Shown: positions 1 through 5,065 of the stretch, one piece after another
Position numbering within the stretch: position 1 is the first letter of the stretch
Layout: every line of letters begins with the position of its first letter
Source of the DNA: DATKGP01 sp035510775
GTDB lineage: Bacteria > Patescibacteriota > UBA1384 > 2-12-FULL-50-11
Direction of reading: 5' to 3'
Assembly: GCA_035510775.1 (NCBI GenBank)
Contig: DATKGP010000053.1
Span: 1 to 5,065, forward strand
DNA length: 5,065 nt
Made by a program: the position numbers and the translations under genes
The notes under the pieces: model-generated
Told to the model about the DNA's origin: nothing
The model's database searches: none
Seen by the model: the letters and a program-made list of their open reading frames with translations, nothing else

Positions 1-345
1 AGGAGTTTGGTCGGGGAACTGCGGCAAAGTTGCAGTTGGGTGAACCGAAGCGGCGGTGTAAGTAATAAAAATATCTCGGCCGATTTGGACAGCTCGCGGA
101 TCCTCGACGCCCAGACGCTCATACGGATTATCCTCCTCGCCCTCAAAAACCGGTTCTTCTAGGCGGATAAAATCCTCGCCGTTATCGGACATCGCTAGGC
201 CAAAGCGAGAGAGGTGATCCCGACCAACGGCGCGATAAAGTAAGTAGACTCGCCCCTTAATTTCGGTAACGGCAGGGTTAAAAATCCCGTTCTCTTCCCA
301 CCACAACTTCCTCGGTTCGAGGATGGCCTTGCGGCTAATTTCCAT
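1..345 (-). CDS. GH130-family glycoside phosphorylase/hydrolase, N-terminal part (C-terminus cut by window edge)
   Basis: The first 115 codons of a leftward gene, open to the left edge. The protein resembles glycoside hydrolase family 130, cytoplasmic five-bladed propeller enzymes that mostly phosphorolyse beta-mannosides; members usually exceed 300 residues, so about two thirds is missing. Visible family features are NPAV (residues 23-26), the LLYRA strand (35-39), an FGLAMSDNGEDF strand-turn (48-59) and GVEDPR (79-84). In GH130 the Asp of this EDPR region belongs to the active site, here D82. The ATG at 345 is the only good start: an in-frame TAG lies 21 nt upstream and AAAGGAG sits just before the ATG. 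No signal peptide is seen. It is transcribed divergently from the bactofilin-like gene. Substrate, and phosphorylase versus hydrolase activity, cannot be decided from this fragment. Confidence 0.85.
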   Translation of the reverse strand, partial: MEISRKAILEPRKLWWEENGIFNPAVTEIKGRVYLLYRAVGRDHLSRFGLAMSDNGEDFIRLEEPVFEGEEDNPYERLGVEDPRAVQIGRDIFITYTAASVHPTATLPQFPDQTP

Positions 346-348
346 TAT

Positions 349-355
349 CTCCTTT
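349..355 (-). promoter_or_regulatory. Shine-Dalgarno of the GH130 gene
   Basis: Read on the minus strand this is AAAGGAG, followed by ATA and then the ATG at 345. The match to the 16S anti-Shine-Dalgarno is strong, but the 3-nt spacing is shorter than the usual optimum. It fixes the start because the upstream in-frame codons soon reach a stop. Confidence 0.65.
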
Positions 356-379
356 AGAATCTTCTAAGCCTGATTAAAA

Positions 380-395
380 GTAAAGGGCTCTTTAC
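380..395. promoter_or_regulatory. Palindrome GTAAAG-N4-CTTTAC between divergent genes, candidate operator
   Basis: Perfect 6-bp inverted repeat with a 4-bp centre (GGCT), placed about midway between the divergent starts at 345 and 426. Its right arm overlaps the proposed -35 element of the rightward gene. Position and symmetry suit a dimeric repressor or a shared regulator of both genes. A small RNA hairpin is possible, but the stem is short and AT-rich and has no T-tract. An inverted repeat of this size in AT-rich DNA can also arise by chance. No regulator gene is seen nearby. Confidence 0.35.
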
Positions 396-418
396 GAAAT
401 ATTTGCTGGCGGTATATT
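391..418 (+). promoter_or_regulatory. Candidate sigma70-type promoter for the bactofilin-like gene
   Basis: TTTACG at 391-396 and TATATT at 413-418 are separated by 16 bp and could be -35 and -10 hexamers. Transcription would start near 425-426, at or just before the ATG codons at 426 and 429, giving a leaderless or almost leaderless mRNA. That fits the lack of a convincing Shine-Dalgarno here; only TTGGAAAT precedes the ATGs. The -35 is a modest match and the call is by eye only. Confidence 0.35.
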
Positions 419-425
419 GGAAATA

Positions 426-1505
426 ATGATGAAAAAAATTTTGGTGGTGGCTCTAGCTCTAGTGGCAGTGGCTTGGCCGTTTGGCAGTCTTGTTAAGGCA
501 GCCGATTTCCGAAGCGACAAAAATAACCTGACAATTTCCGACGTCCAAGGCCCCAAGGATCTTTACGCCGCCAGCGACACCGTCATCATCGACTCGCCCG
601 TCAAAGGCGACCTATCGGTGGCCGGCAATTCAATTATTATTAACGGCGATGTCGAGGATAACCTGTTCGTTGCCGGTGGCACCGTCACCATTCGCGGAAC
701 GGTCGGCCGGCATCTGCGAGTAGTTGGCTCAACTGTCACTTTAAGTGGCAAGGTCAACGGCGATTTGTTCGTTGCCGCCAACAAAATAAACATTACCTCC
801 GGCGCCGTTATCAGCGGTGGTACCTACCTAGCTGGCAATCTGGCCACTTTGGACGGTAGCTTCAGCGACCTGAAAGCCGTAGTCAATCAACTAACCATCG
901 GCGGAACCGCCAAGTTAAACAACGGCCTGACCTACTGGTCGCCCGACACCGCCTCAATTGACTCACAGGCTAAAGTCACCGGCGCCGTTACCTACCATCA
1001 ACGCGCCAAAACCAACTACTCCTACAAATTCAGTACCCTCTTCAGCATTTTCGGCCTGTTCTGTCTCATTGGCAGCATGTTGCTGCTACTACTGCTAGCC
1101 TATCTTATTCGGCCAATCTTAGACAAAAGCCTGAAACACGTTTCAGAGAATTTCTGGGCTAGCCTTGGGTTAGGATTTCTGGCTCTGATAATTGCTCCAA
1201 TCGTCCTGGTGCTACTGATGATTACCGTTATCGGCATTCCAATCGCCATGTTCGGTCTGGTCGTCTGGATTTTAGCTCTAGCTCTGGGCTCGCTTCTGGC
1301 CAAGCTCGTCATCGGCTCGTGGCTAGTAAAGATGATTAAGAAGCAGGACGGGCTGAAAATCGACTACCAGTCAATTATTCTTGGCGTCTTGGTCTATGCG
1401 ATAATCGGCTTTATTCCCGTTATCGGACCAACCTTCAACTTCATCATTTTCCTCGTCGCCTTTGGTAGCGTAATCGCTCAACTGAAATTGATTAGAGCCC
1501 ACTGA
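426..1505 (+). CDS. Exported bactofilin-like beta-helix protein with C-terminal multi-pass membrane domain
   Basis: A protein of 359 residues if started at the ATG at 426. ATG 429 is equally plausible, and TTG 417 is open but less likely. Numbering from 426, residues 1-25 form a signal peptide or N-terminal anchor: MMKK, a hydrophobic run, then VKAAD as a possible signal peptidase I site. Residues about 50-165 are a short-repeat beta-solenoid like bactofilins (polymer-forming cytoskeletal family), with rungs of the form V-x-G-D-L-F-V-A-G recurring every 17 residues in at least four copies. Residues about 203-352 hold four or five membrane helices, including an IGIPIAMFG stretch typical of this beta-helix plus membrane-domain protein group. 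With a signal peptide the solenoid should lie outside the membrane, unlike classical cytoplasmic bactofilins. A scaffold or envelope role is inferred; no catalytic residues are visible. The gene ends in TGA, overlapping the convergent gene by 14 bp. Confidence 0.8.
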   Translation: MMKKILVVALALVAVAWPFGSLVKAADFRSDKNNLTISDVQGPKDLYAASDTVIIDSPVKGDLSVAGNSIIINGDVEDNLFVAGGTVTIRGTVGRHLRVVGSTVTLSGKVNGDLFVAANKINITSGAVISGGTYLAGNLATLDGSFSDLKAVVNQLTIGGTAKLNNGLTYWSPDTASIDSQAKVTGAVTYHQRAKTNYSYKFSTLFSIFGLFCLIGSMLLLLLLAYLIRPILDKSLKHVSENFWASLGLGFLALIIAPIVLVLLMITVIGIPIAMFGLVVWILALALGSLLAKLVIGSWLVKMIKKQDGLKIDYQSIILGVLVYAIIGFIPVIGPTFNFIIFLVAFGSVIAQLKLIRAH

Positions 1506-1517
1506 AAAGGGCTTTGA
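1492..1517. terminator. Hairpin over the convergent gene ends, possible weak bidirectional terminator
   Basis: The arm at 1492-1500 (TTAGAGCCC) pairs with 1509-1517 (GGGCTTTGA) as a 9-bp stem with two G-U-type pairs and an 8-nt loop. It lies exactly over the overlapping stop codons of the two convergent genes. No run of T follows on either strand, so it is not a canonical intrinsic terminator. It may cause pausing or protect 3' ends; otherwise termination must lie inside the opposing coding region. Confidence 0.3.
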
Positions 1518-3396
1518 ACCGGCTCCCCCGCATTACCAGCGCTCCCAAAACAAACGACAGAAACGCCAGGCCGTAGCTGTCGGTTGTGTTTGTTTCGCTT
1601 TGGTTGGCAGCTGGAGTTTGGCTGGCCGACAAGACTTGAATCGGCACTGTTTTAACGATTGTCGTTGTCACGACTTTCTCCGGCGACGAACTTTCTGTAT
1701 TACTGGAAGAGGTGGCCACAGCTAGTGGGGCAGGAACAATTGGAGTGTCGACAAGCTTAAAGTCGTGGCTGTCGTACCAAACTTCCACGCCGTCGCTCGT
1801 TTGATCAACCACTCCCGTCACGGCGATGGTATCGCCGGCCTTAAAAAAGTCCGAAGCCTGGGGAAAGTGAAATTTGAGCTCTCCAAGTTTAGCCGAAGTA
1901 GCTGTCGTCGAATCGACCTGACTCTGGACTTTGACCAGCTGACCAAAATACTGATTGAGCTCGTCCAATGAACGGCTCGGCCAAGTTAGGGTCGTTTTTG
2001 AACCAAGCGGAGTTAGGTCGGTAGAGCTATCTAGGACAATTCTCTTGGCGGTGCTTGAAGAGATTTTCCCATCGGCCGTGAAGGTATAACCCAACCGATT
2101 CGGCAGGCTACCTTTACTTGAGCTCAAGTATATTTGAATCCCGCCGGTAGCGTCCTGGAGATAAATGACGTCACTTTCAACCGCTCCCGGCAGAACCGAC
2201 TGGGCACCGGTAACCTCTACCAAAGTTCCAACTGGTTTTAGCCTGGCCTGATCGATTGTCAGCGCCAGAGTTGGTTCATTAGGCAGAGTCATTTTTTTCC
2301 AGGTCAGCGAGTCGGTTGATTGGTAAACGTTAAGATTTTTTGAGGAATTTAGTAGCTCGACAAATATCGTGTTTTGAAAAATTCCGACCGCCTGGAACTT
2401 GGCGCTCTTGGCCCAACCGCCATCAACGGCAAAAAAGGTCGAAAAATCGGGAGTAAAGAGTAAGTCAGAGCTGTCCGCTGTCCACAACAACCAGCCGTCG
2501 GGGGTTTTGGTTAGCTGATTTGTCGACGAACCAGGCGTTACAAATTGCTGATAGCTAAATGGCAAGGTCGAAAAGTAACAGGCCTCACCGCACAAAATTA
2601 GGCCACCGCTCTTCTCATCACCGATAATTTTTAAAGAAGTCAGCGGCAGCGGCTCTCCAAGTTGAACGGTTTTTAAATCGAACTCCCGAACGCCCTGGTT
2701 GGTTTGAAGAAAAATCCTGCCGCCAGCTAAGTTTACCTGACTAACGCTAACTCCCAACGGAAACTCCTGCCACTGATTGTTATTCCACAGCCTTAGCAAA
2801 CTATCGTCGGCGGCGTCGATTCCAATGACCATCTGACTATCGGTTGCCACGAGCTTCAAACCAAACGTAGCGACTACCGGCGCTTGCCAAGTCTGGCCCA
2901 TTAGCTGATAGGTTTGAACGGCCGAGCCGCTGGCATCAATAAGATTAACCTGGCCGGCAGCCTCAATCAAAATTGATTTGCCATCAAACAGGGCGGCCGG
3001 ATTTTGGCTAGTAGCGGTGAAATTCGCGCCGTCGATGGTGACGAAGCTCAATTTGTTAGCCATATCAAGCAAAAATAATCGGCCGGCTAGGACAACGACT
3101 GTCGGTGCAGCAGTCAAGCCGAGGTTGCCCGCGGCAGCAAACGACAGACCATCGGCAGAAGTTAGCACCGTCCCGTCCTCAAGAAAAACTAGCAAGCGGT
3201 TTTGAAATTGAGTTACCTGGTTAATGCTTGATGTCGTCGGTAGTTGAGCCAGTTGCCAAGCCGATGAACTGCTCCGCAACCGGTAAATATTTTGGCCGTC
3301 GAGCACCACTTTATTGCCCAGGGGGTTAAAGGCGGCCAAAGCCGTTGACGGCAACCAAAGAATTACCAGTAAGACAAGTAGGCTAGCCTTTCTCAT
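1492..3396 (-). CDS. Exported, membrane-anchored protein with propeller-like repeats and an OB-like domain
   Basis: A protein of 634 residues from the ATG at 3396. The open frame reaches back to a TTG at 3468 inside the upstream gene, but starting at 3396 puts a clean signal peptide at the N-terminus: MRKA, a hydrophobic core, then STALA with cleavage near residue 21. Residues about 25-375 are repetitive beta-strands with Asp-box-like turns (SADGLSF 80-86, TIDGANF 120-126, TPDFSTF 315-321, STDSLTW 360-366), suggesting a sialidase- or kelch-like propeller. Residues about 380-550 resemble secreted OB-fold domains (IDQARL, then VEVTGA, then YLQDATGGIQIYL). A Ser/Thr/Pro-rich linker (about 551-605) precedes one membrane helix (about 607-623) and a basic tail. 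C269 and C273 could form a disulfide. No catalytic site or lipobox is seen. A surface binding role is inference. No clear Shine-Dalgarno; it overlaps the PH-domain gene by 14 nt, suggesting translational coupling. Confidence 0.75.
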   Translation of the reverse strand: MRKASLLVLLVILWLPSTALAAFNPLGNKVVLDGQNIYRLRSSSSAWQLAQLPTTSSINQVTQFQNRLLVFLEDGTVLTSADGLSFAAAGNLGLTAAPTVVVLAGRLFLLDMANKLSFVTIDGANFTATSQNPAALFDGKSILIEAAGQVNLIDASGSAVQTYQLMGQTWQAPVVATFGLKLVATDSQMVIGIDAADDSLLRLWNNNQWQEFPLGVSVSQVNLAGGRIFLQTNQGVREFDLKTVQLGEPLPLTSLKIIGDEKSGGLILCGEACYFSTLPFSYQQFVTPGSSTNQLTKTPDGWLLWTADSSDLLFTPDFSTFFAVDGGWAKSAKFQAVGIFQNTIFVELLNSSKNLNVYQSTDSLTWKKMTLPNEPTLALTIDQARLKPVGTLVEVTGAQSVLPGAVESDVIYLQDATGGIQIYLSSSKGSLPNRLGYTFTADGKISSSTAKRIVLDSSTDLTPLGSKTTLTWPSRSLDELNQYFGQLVKVQSQVDSTTATSAKLGELKFHFPQASDFFKAGDTIAVTGVVDQTSDGVEVWYDSHDFKLVDTPIVPAPLAVATSSSNTESSSPEKVVTTTIVKTVPIQVLSASQTPAANQSETNTTDSYGLAFLSFVLGALVMRGSRFKALFSGL

Positions 3397-3982
3397 CGGC
3401 CACAGCCAAGGCTCGGTGCAGATCGAGTAAGGCCCGGGCAATACGGTTCGGATCAGGAATATCTTCAATGGTAAAGTAACCCTTTAAGCCGGGATGAATG
3501 ACGTCGCTAGTACCTTCGCCGGCCGTCTCGACAATCAGCAGACCAAAGCCCAGCAAGCTGTGCAAGAAGCCATCAACCTCGGCCGAGACGTTCTGGATTT
3601 GCGCCAGGCTCAATTCCGAAGTTTTACGAGCCAGCAGACCTTCTTGATCGATGTTAATCATCCGCTCGCTGGTGATAATAATGATGTCGTAGTAAAAGTT
3701 TATCCAGGAACCGAAAAGAAAGGTCAGTAAAAACAGCCAGAAACTCGACATCGACACGATTACTAACAAATGATAAGTGGCCAAAGTTCCGCCGGCGACC
3801 AAACTCCAAGCATAGTAGAGCAGGATAGGGAACAAACCCAAAGCAAAAGTTATCCCGAGCGTGCCCAAGAACCCACCCCAGTGATGACGGACAATAAATT
3901 TAATCTCCTCGGTCGGCCGAAGATTCAAGTATAGAAACGCCGGATCGTCTTTATTGACGTTGTCGATTATTAAGCCGGCCAT
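3383..3982 (-). CDS. Bacterial PH-domain membrane protein (YdbS/YdbT-like bPH2 type)
   Basis: A protein of 199 residues from the ATG at 3982. Two membrane helices lie at about 36-64 and 70-95. They are followed by a bacterial PH-like domain of the bPH2 family (about 97-190), recognised from the order YYDIIIITSERMINID (97-112), LSLAQIQNVSAE (124-135) and a hydrophobic LLGFGLLIVETAGE strand (143-156). Helix-pair plus PH-domain proteins are widespread in bacteria; they sit in the cytoplasmic membrane and their ligands are mostly unknown. The C-terminus (DPNRIARALLDLHRAL) looks like the closing amphipathic helix of the PH fold. The start is supported by GGGGAG 8 nt upstream. It begins 1 nt after the stop of the 68-residue gene and overlaps the next gene by 14 nt, so it sits mid-operon. 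The family call is firm; the function is open. Confidence 0.85.
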   Translation of the reverse strand: MAGLIIDNVNKDDPAFLYLNLRPTEEIKFIVRHHWGGFLGTLGITFALGLFPILLYYAWSLVAGGTLATYHLLVIVSMSSFWLFLLTFLFGSWINFYYDIIIITSERMINIDQEGLLARKTSELSLAQIQNVSAEVDGFLHSLLGFGLLIVETAGEGTSDVIHPGLKGYFTIEDIPDPNRIARALLDLHRALAVADEKG

Positions 3983-3983
3983 T

Positions 3984-4190
3984 TTACAGACTCCCCAGCA
4001 TTATCGTTGAACCTATTAGCACGGCGACAATTAAAGCTAGGTGGACAAAGAGGATTTTGATTGAGGCGTCACCCGGCAGGCGGTACTGAAAAACTTGAAA
4101 GAAATACAACAGATTTATTGTCAGAATCAGGAGCAAGAAAGCCCCGTAGACAATCAGCACCCAGTCGTTGAGCGAGAGAGAGTTCATCAT
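3984..4190 (-). CDS. Small two-helix membrane protein of unknown function
   Basis: A 68-residue protein with two hydrophobic helices (about 10-33 and 44-66) joined by a short polar loop, FQYRLPGDASIK. The loop is basic at R37 and K45, so by the positive-inside rule it may face the cytoplasm with both ends outside; this is uncertain. I do not recognise a family. Reality is supported by context: it fills the gap between two confident genes, 11 nt after the CHAP gene stop and 1 nt before the PH-domain start, on the same strand. Two adjacent ATG codons (4190 and 4187) could both serve; no strong Shine-Dalgarno is visible, which points to coupling with the upstream gene. It could be a partner subunit of the PH-domain membrane protein, but that rests only on adjacency. 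Confidence 0.7.
   Translation of the reverse strand: MMNSLSLNDWVLIVYGAFLLLILTINLLYFFQVFQYRLPGDASIKILFVHLALIVAVLIGSTIMLGSL
3991..3996 (-). promoter_or_regulatory. Shine-Dalgarno of the PH-domain gene, inside the preceding gene
   Basis: On the minus strand this reads GGGGAG, 8 nt before the ATG at 3982. It lies within the last Gly-Ser codons of the 68-residue gene, so a ribosome finishing that gene covers this site. This suits coupled translation of the pair and is the clearest ribosome binding site within the leftward operon. Confidence 0.7.
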
Positions 4191-4201
4191 CCGAAATCGT
4201 T

Positions 4202-5065
4202 TTATGGGTAAATGTAAGTTGGGGAACCGTAGTTGTTGGGACTGACATTAAAGCGCTGGTCGTAAGCATTCGGGTGCGCCCAGTTATACTCTTCAACGTT
4301 AATCGTTCCGTTGCCATTGACCGCTGTCACCCAAGCAACGTGACCGTACGGCATAAAGGAGTTTCGCGGCCAAGAGACGACGCTGCCGACCCGTGGCATA
4401 CTAGAAGTACGATAGCCCTGATCACCGGCTAGAGCTGGCCAGTTCCAGGCGCTGCCATTACCAGGACGAGTGTCGTTAAATGGTCGGCCAAAGACACCGC
4501 TAAAACGAAAAGCCGCAAAAGAAGTACACTGACCCGTATAGAAACCCCATGGATCAACCTGGCCAGGCGAGCTGGCCCAGGGATAGCCGCCGGTCCCACC
4601 AGAAATGGTTTCACCGAAACAGCCAGAAAGCTGATTGAGGAGATCGGCCAATTGTTGATTGGCGGCAAAATCTTGGTTGCGCAGGTTTTGAATCAGCGAC
4701 TGATACTGCGCTTCCTGACCCATTGTCTGACTAAGAAGATAGGTTTTTTGATTTTGCTGATTAGTCAAGGTGGCTTTTTCGCTCGTCAGCTGATTTTGCT
4801 GGGCTTGCAGGCTGGCTTTTTGAGCTTCGCTGACCTGTTTTTTGTCTTGGAGGTCGGCTTTCAAGCTTTTTTCCTGGGCGATATTCTGCTGCAGGTTAGT
4901 CTGCAATGACTGGATGTATTGGGTCTGGTTCAAAATATCGTCAATTGACTTATTCTGAATAATCAACTCAACGGTACTAGTTTGCGAAAGCTCGTAGAGA
5001 TTGGCGTAGGCGGTGTTAAGCTTGTTCGTCAGATCGGTCAGCTGATTTTCGGTGGTCTGAATGTC
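4202..5065 (-). CDS. PcsB-like peptidoglycan hydrolase: coiled coil plus CHAP domain (N-terminus cut by window edge)
   Basis: The final 287 residues of a leftward gene, in frame to the right edge with no stop; an internal TTG at 4966 is a sense codon, not the start. Counting from the edge, residues 1-145 form a Gln/Leu/Lys-rich coiled coil like the PcsB family, including a YELSQTSTVELIIQNKSIDD segment (25-44) that matches the hinge of that domain. A Gly-rich linker follows. Residues about 160-287 are a CHAP amidase/endopeptidase domain with QCTSFA (C180), YGHVAWV (H242) and VEEYNW (E259, N261), the expected Cys-His-acid set, so it should be active. PcsB-type enzymes are exported and cleave cross-bridge or stem peptides during cell separation, held inactive by the coiled coil until FtsEX releases them. 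The missing N-terminus should carry a signal peptide. It is the most upstream visible gene of the operon. Confidence 0.9.
   Translation of the reverse strand, partial: DIQTTENQLTDLTNKLNTAYANLYELSQTSTVELIIQNKSIDDILNQTQYIQSLQTNLQQNIAQEKSLKADLQDKKQVSEAQKASLQAQQNQLTSEKATLTNQQNQKTYLLSQTMGQEAQYQSLIQNLRNQDFAANQQLADLLNQLSGCFGETISGGTGGYPWASSPGQVDPWGFYTGQCTSFAAFRFSGVFGRPFNDTRPGNGSAWNWPALAGDQGYRTSSMPRVGSVVSWPRNSFMPYGHVAWVTAVNGNGTINVEEYNWAHPNAYDQRFNVSPNNYGSPTYIYP

Noticed and set aside
563..793. Minus-strand 76-codon open frame inside the bactofilin-like gene
   Set aside because: It is antisense to a well-supported repeat domain; its Pro/Thr-rich composition is what results from reading the beta-helix codons in reverse.
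1503..1505. TGA at the end of the bactofilin-like gene read as a sense codon, as in some CPR lineages
   Set aside because: The membrane domain is complete at this TGA, no in-frame TGA occurs within the other genes, and reading on would run deep into the convergent gene.
3397..3468. Longer start (TTG at 3468) for the propeller/OB gene
   Set aside because: It would add 24 residues without signal-peptide character, lengthen the overlap with the PH-domain gene to 86 nt, and bury the clear signal peptide that begins at the ATG at 3396.
1765..3730. Plus-strand open frames at 1765-1971, 2978-3205 and 3494-3730
   Set aside because: Each is fully antisense to a confident minus-strand gene, with no domain-like sequence or upstream signals.
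4069..4668. Other minus-frame and plus-frame open frames over the CHAP gene (4069-4317, 4429-4668, 4652-4909)
   Set aside because: They overlap a protein with intact catalytic motifs and show no recognisable domain or ribosome binding site; they are shadows.
4964..4966. TTG at 4966 as the start of the CHAP gene
   Set aside because: The frame stays open to the right edge, and the upstream 33 codons continue the same coiled coil with family-like sequence, so this is an internal leucine codon.
1..5065. Mobile element, CRISPR array, tRNA, rRNA or riboswitch
   Set aside because: The window is almost wholly filled by coherent protein-coding genes, and no direct repeats, terminal inverted repeats or RNA-like conserved structures were seen by eye.

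Overview
The window looks like bacterial chromosome from a small-genome lineage, most probably Candidate Phyla Radiation / Patescibacteria. The inference rests on gene content and domain style: a coiled-coil plus CHAP wall hydrolase with the 'PWGFY..QC' and 'EYNW' signature residues, a membrane-anchored bactofilin-like beta-helix protein, a two-helix bacterial PH-domain protein, and a secreted protein with a 'YLQD.TGGIQIY' OB-like domain. Gene packing is very tight. No lineage marker such as rRNA or a ribosomal protein is present, so the taxonomy is an informed guess. I see no mobile elements, CRISPR, tRNA, rRNA or phage genes.

Layout from left to right. Positions 1-345 (minus) hold the N-terminal 115 residues of a GH130-family glycoside phosphorylase/hydrolase; the rest lies beyond the left edge. 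Positions 346-425 are the only real intergenic region, a divergent promoter region with a GTAAAG-N4-CTTTAC palindrome. Positions 426-1505 (plus) encode an exported bactofilin-like beta-helix protein with a multi-helix membrane domain. Positions 1492-3396 (minus) encode a large exported protein: propeller-like N-terminal half, OB-like domain, low-complexity linker and C-terminal membrane anchor. Its 3' end overlaps the bactofilin-like gene convergently by 14 bp. Positions 3383-3982 (minus) encode a PH-domain membrane protein, 3984-4190 (minus) a 68-residue two-helix membrane protein, and 4202-5065 (minus) the C-terminal 287 residues of a PcsB-like coiled-coil/CHAP peptidoglycan hydrolase whose start lies beyond the right edge.

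The four leftward genes from 5065 to 1492 are probably one transcriptional unit, with junctions of 11 nt, 1 nt and a 14-nt overlap. Its promoter is outside the window. All four products, and the bactofilin-like product, are predicted to act in or outside the cytoplasmic membrane, so this is an envelope gene cluster: wall hydrolysis by the CHAP enzyme, membrane scaffolding or lipid/protein contact by the PH and two-helix proteins, and a surface-displayed adhesive or binding protein. The joint role is inferred from linkage, not shown by any single motif. The GH130 gene is transcribed away from this group and probably belongs to carbohydrate metabolism.
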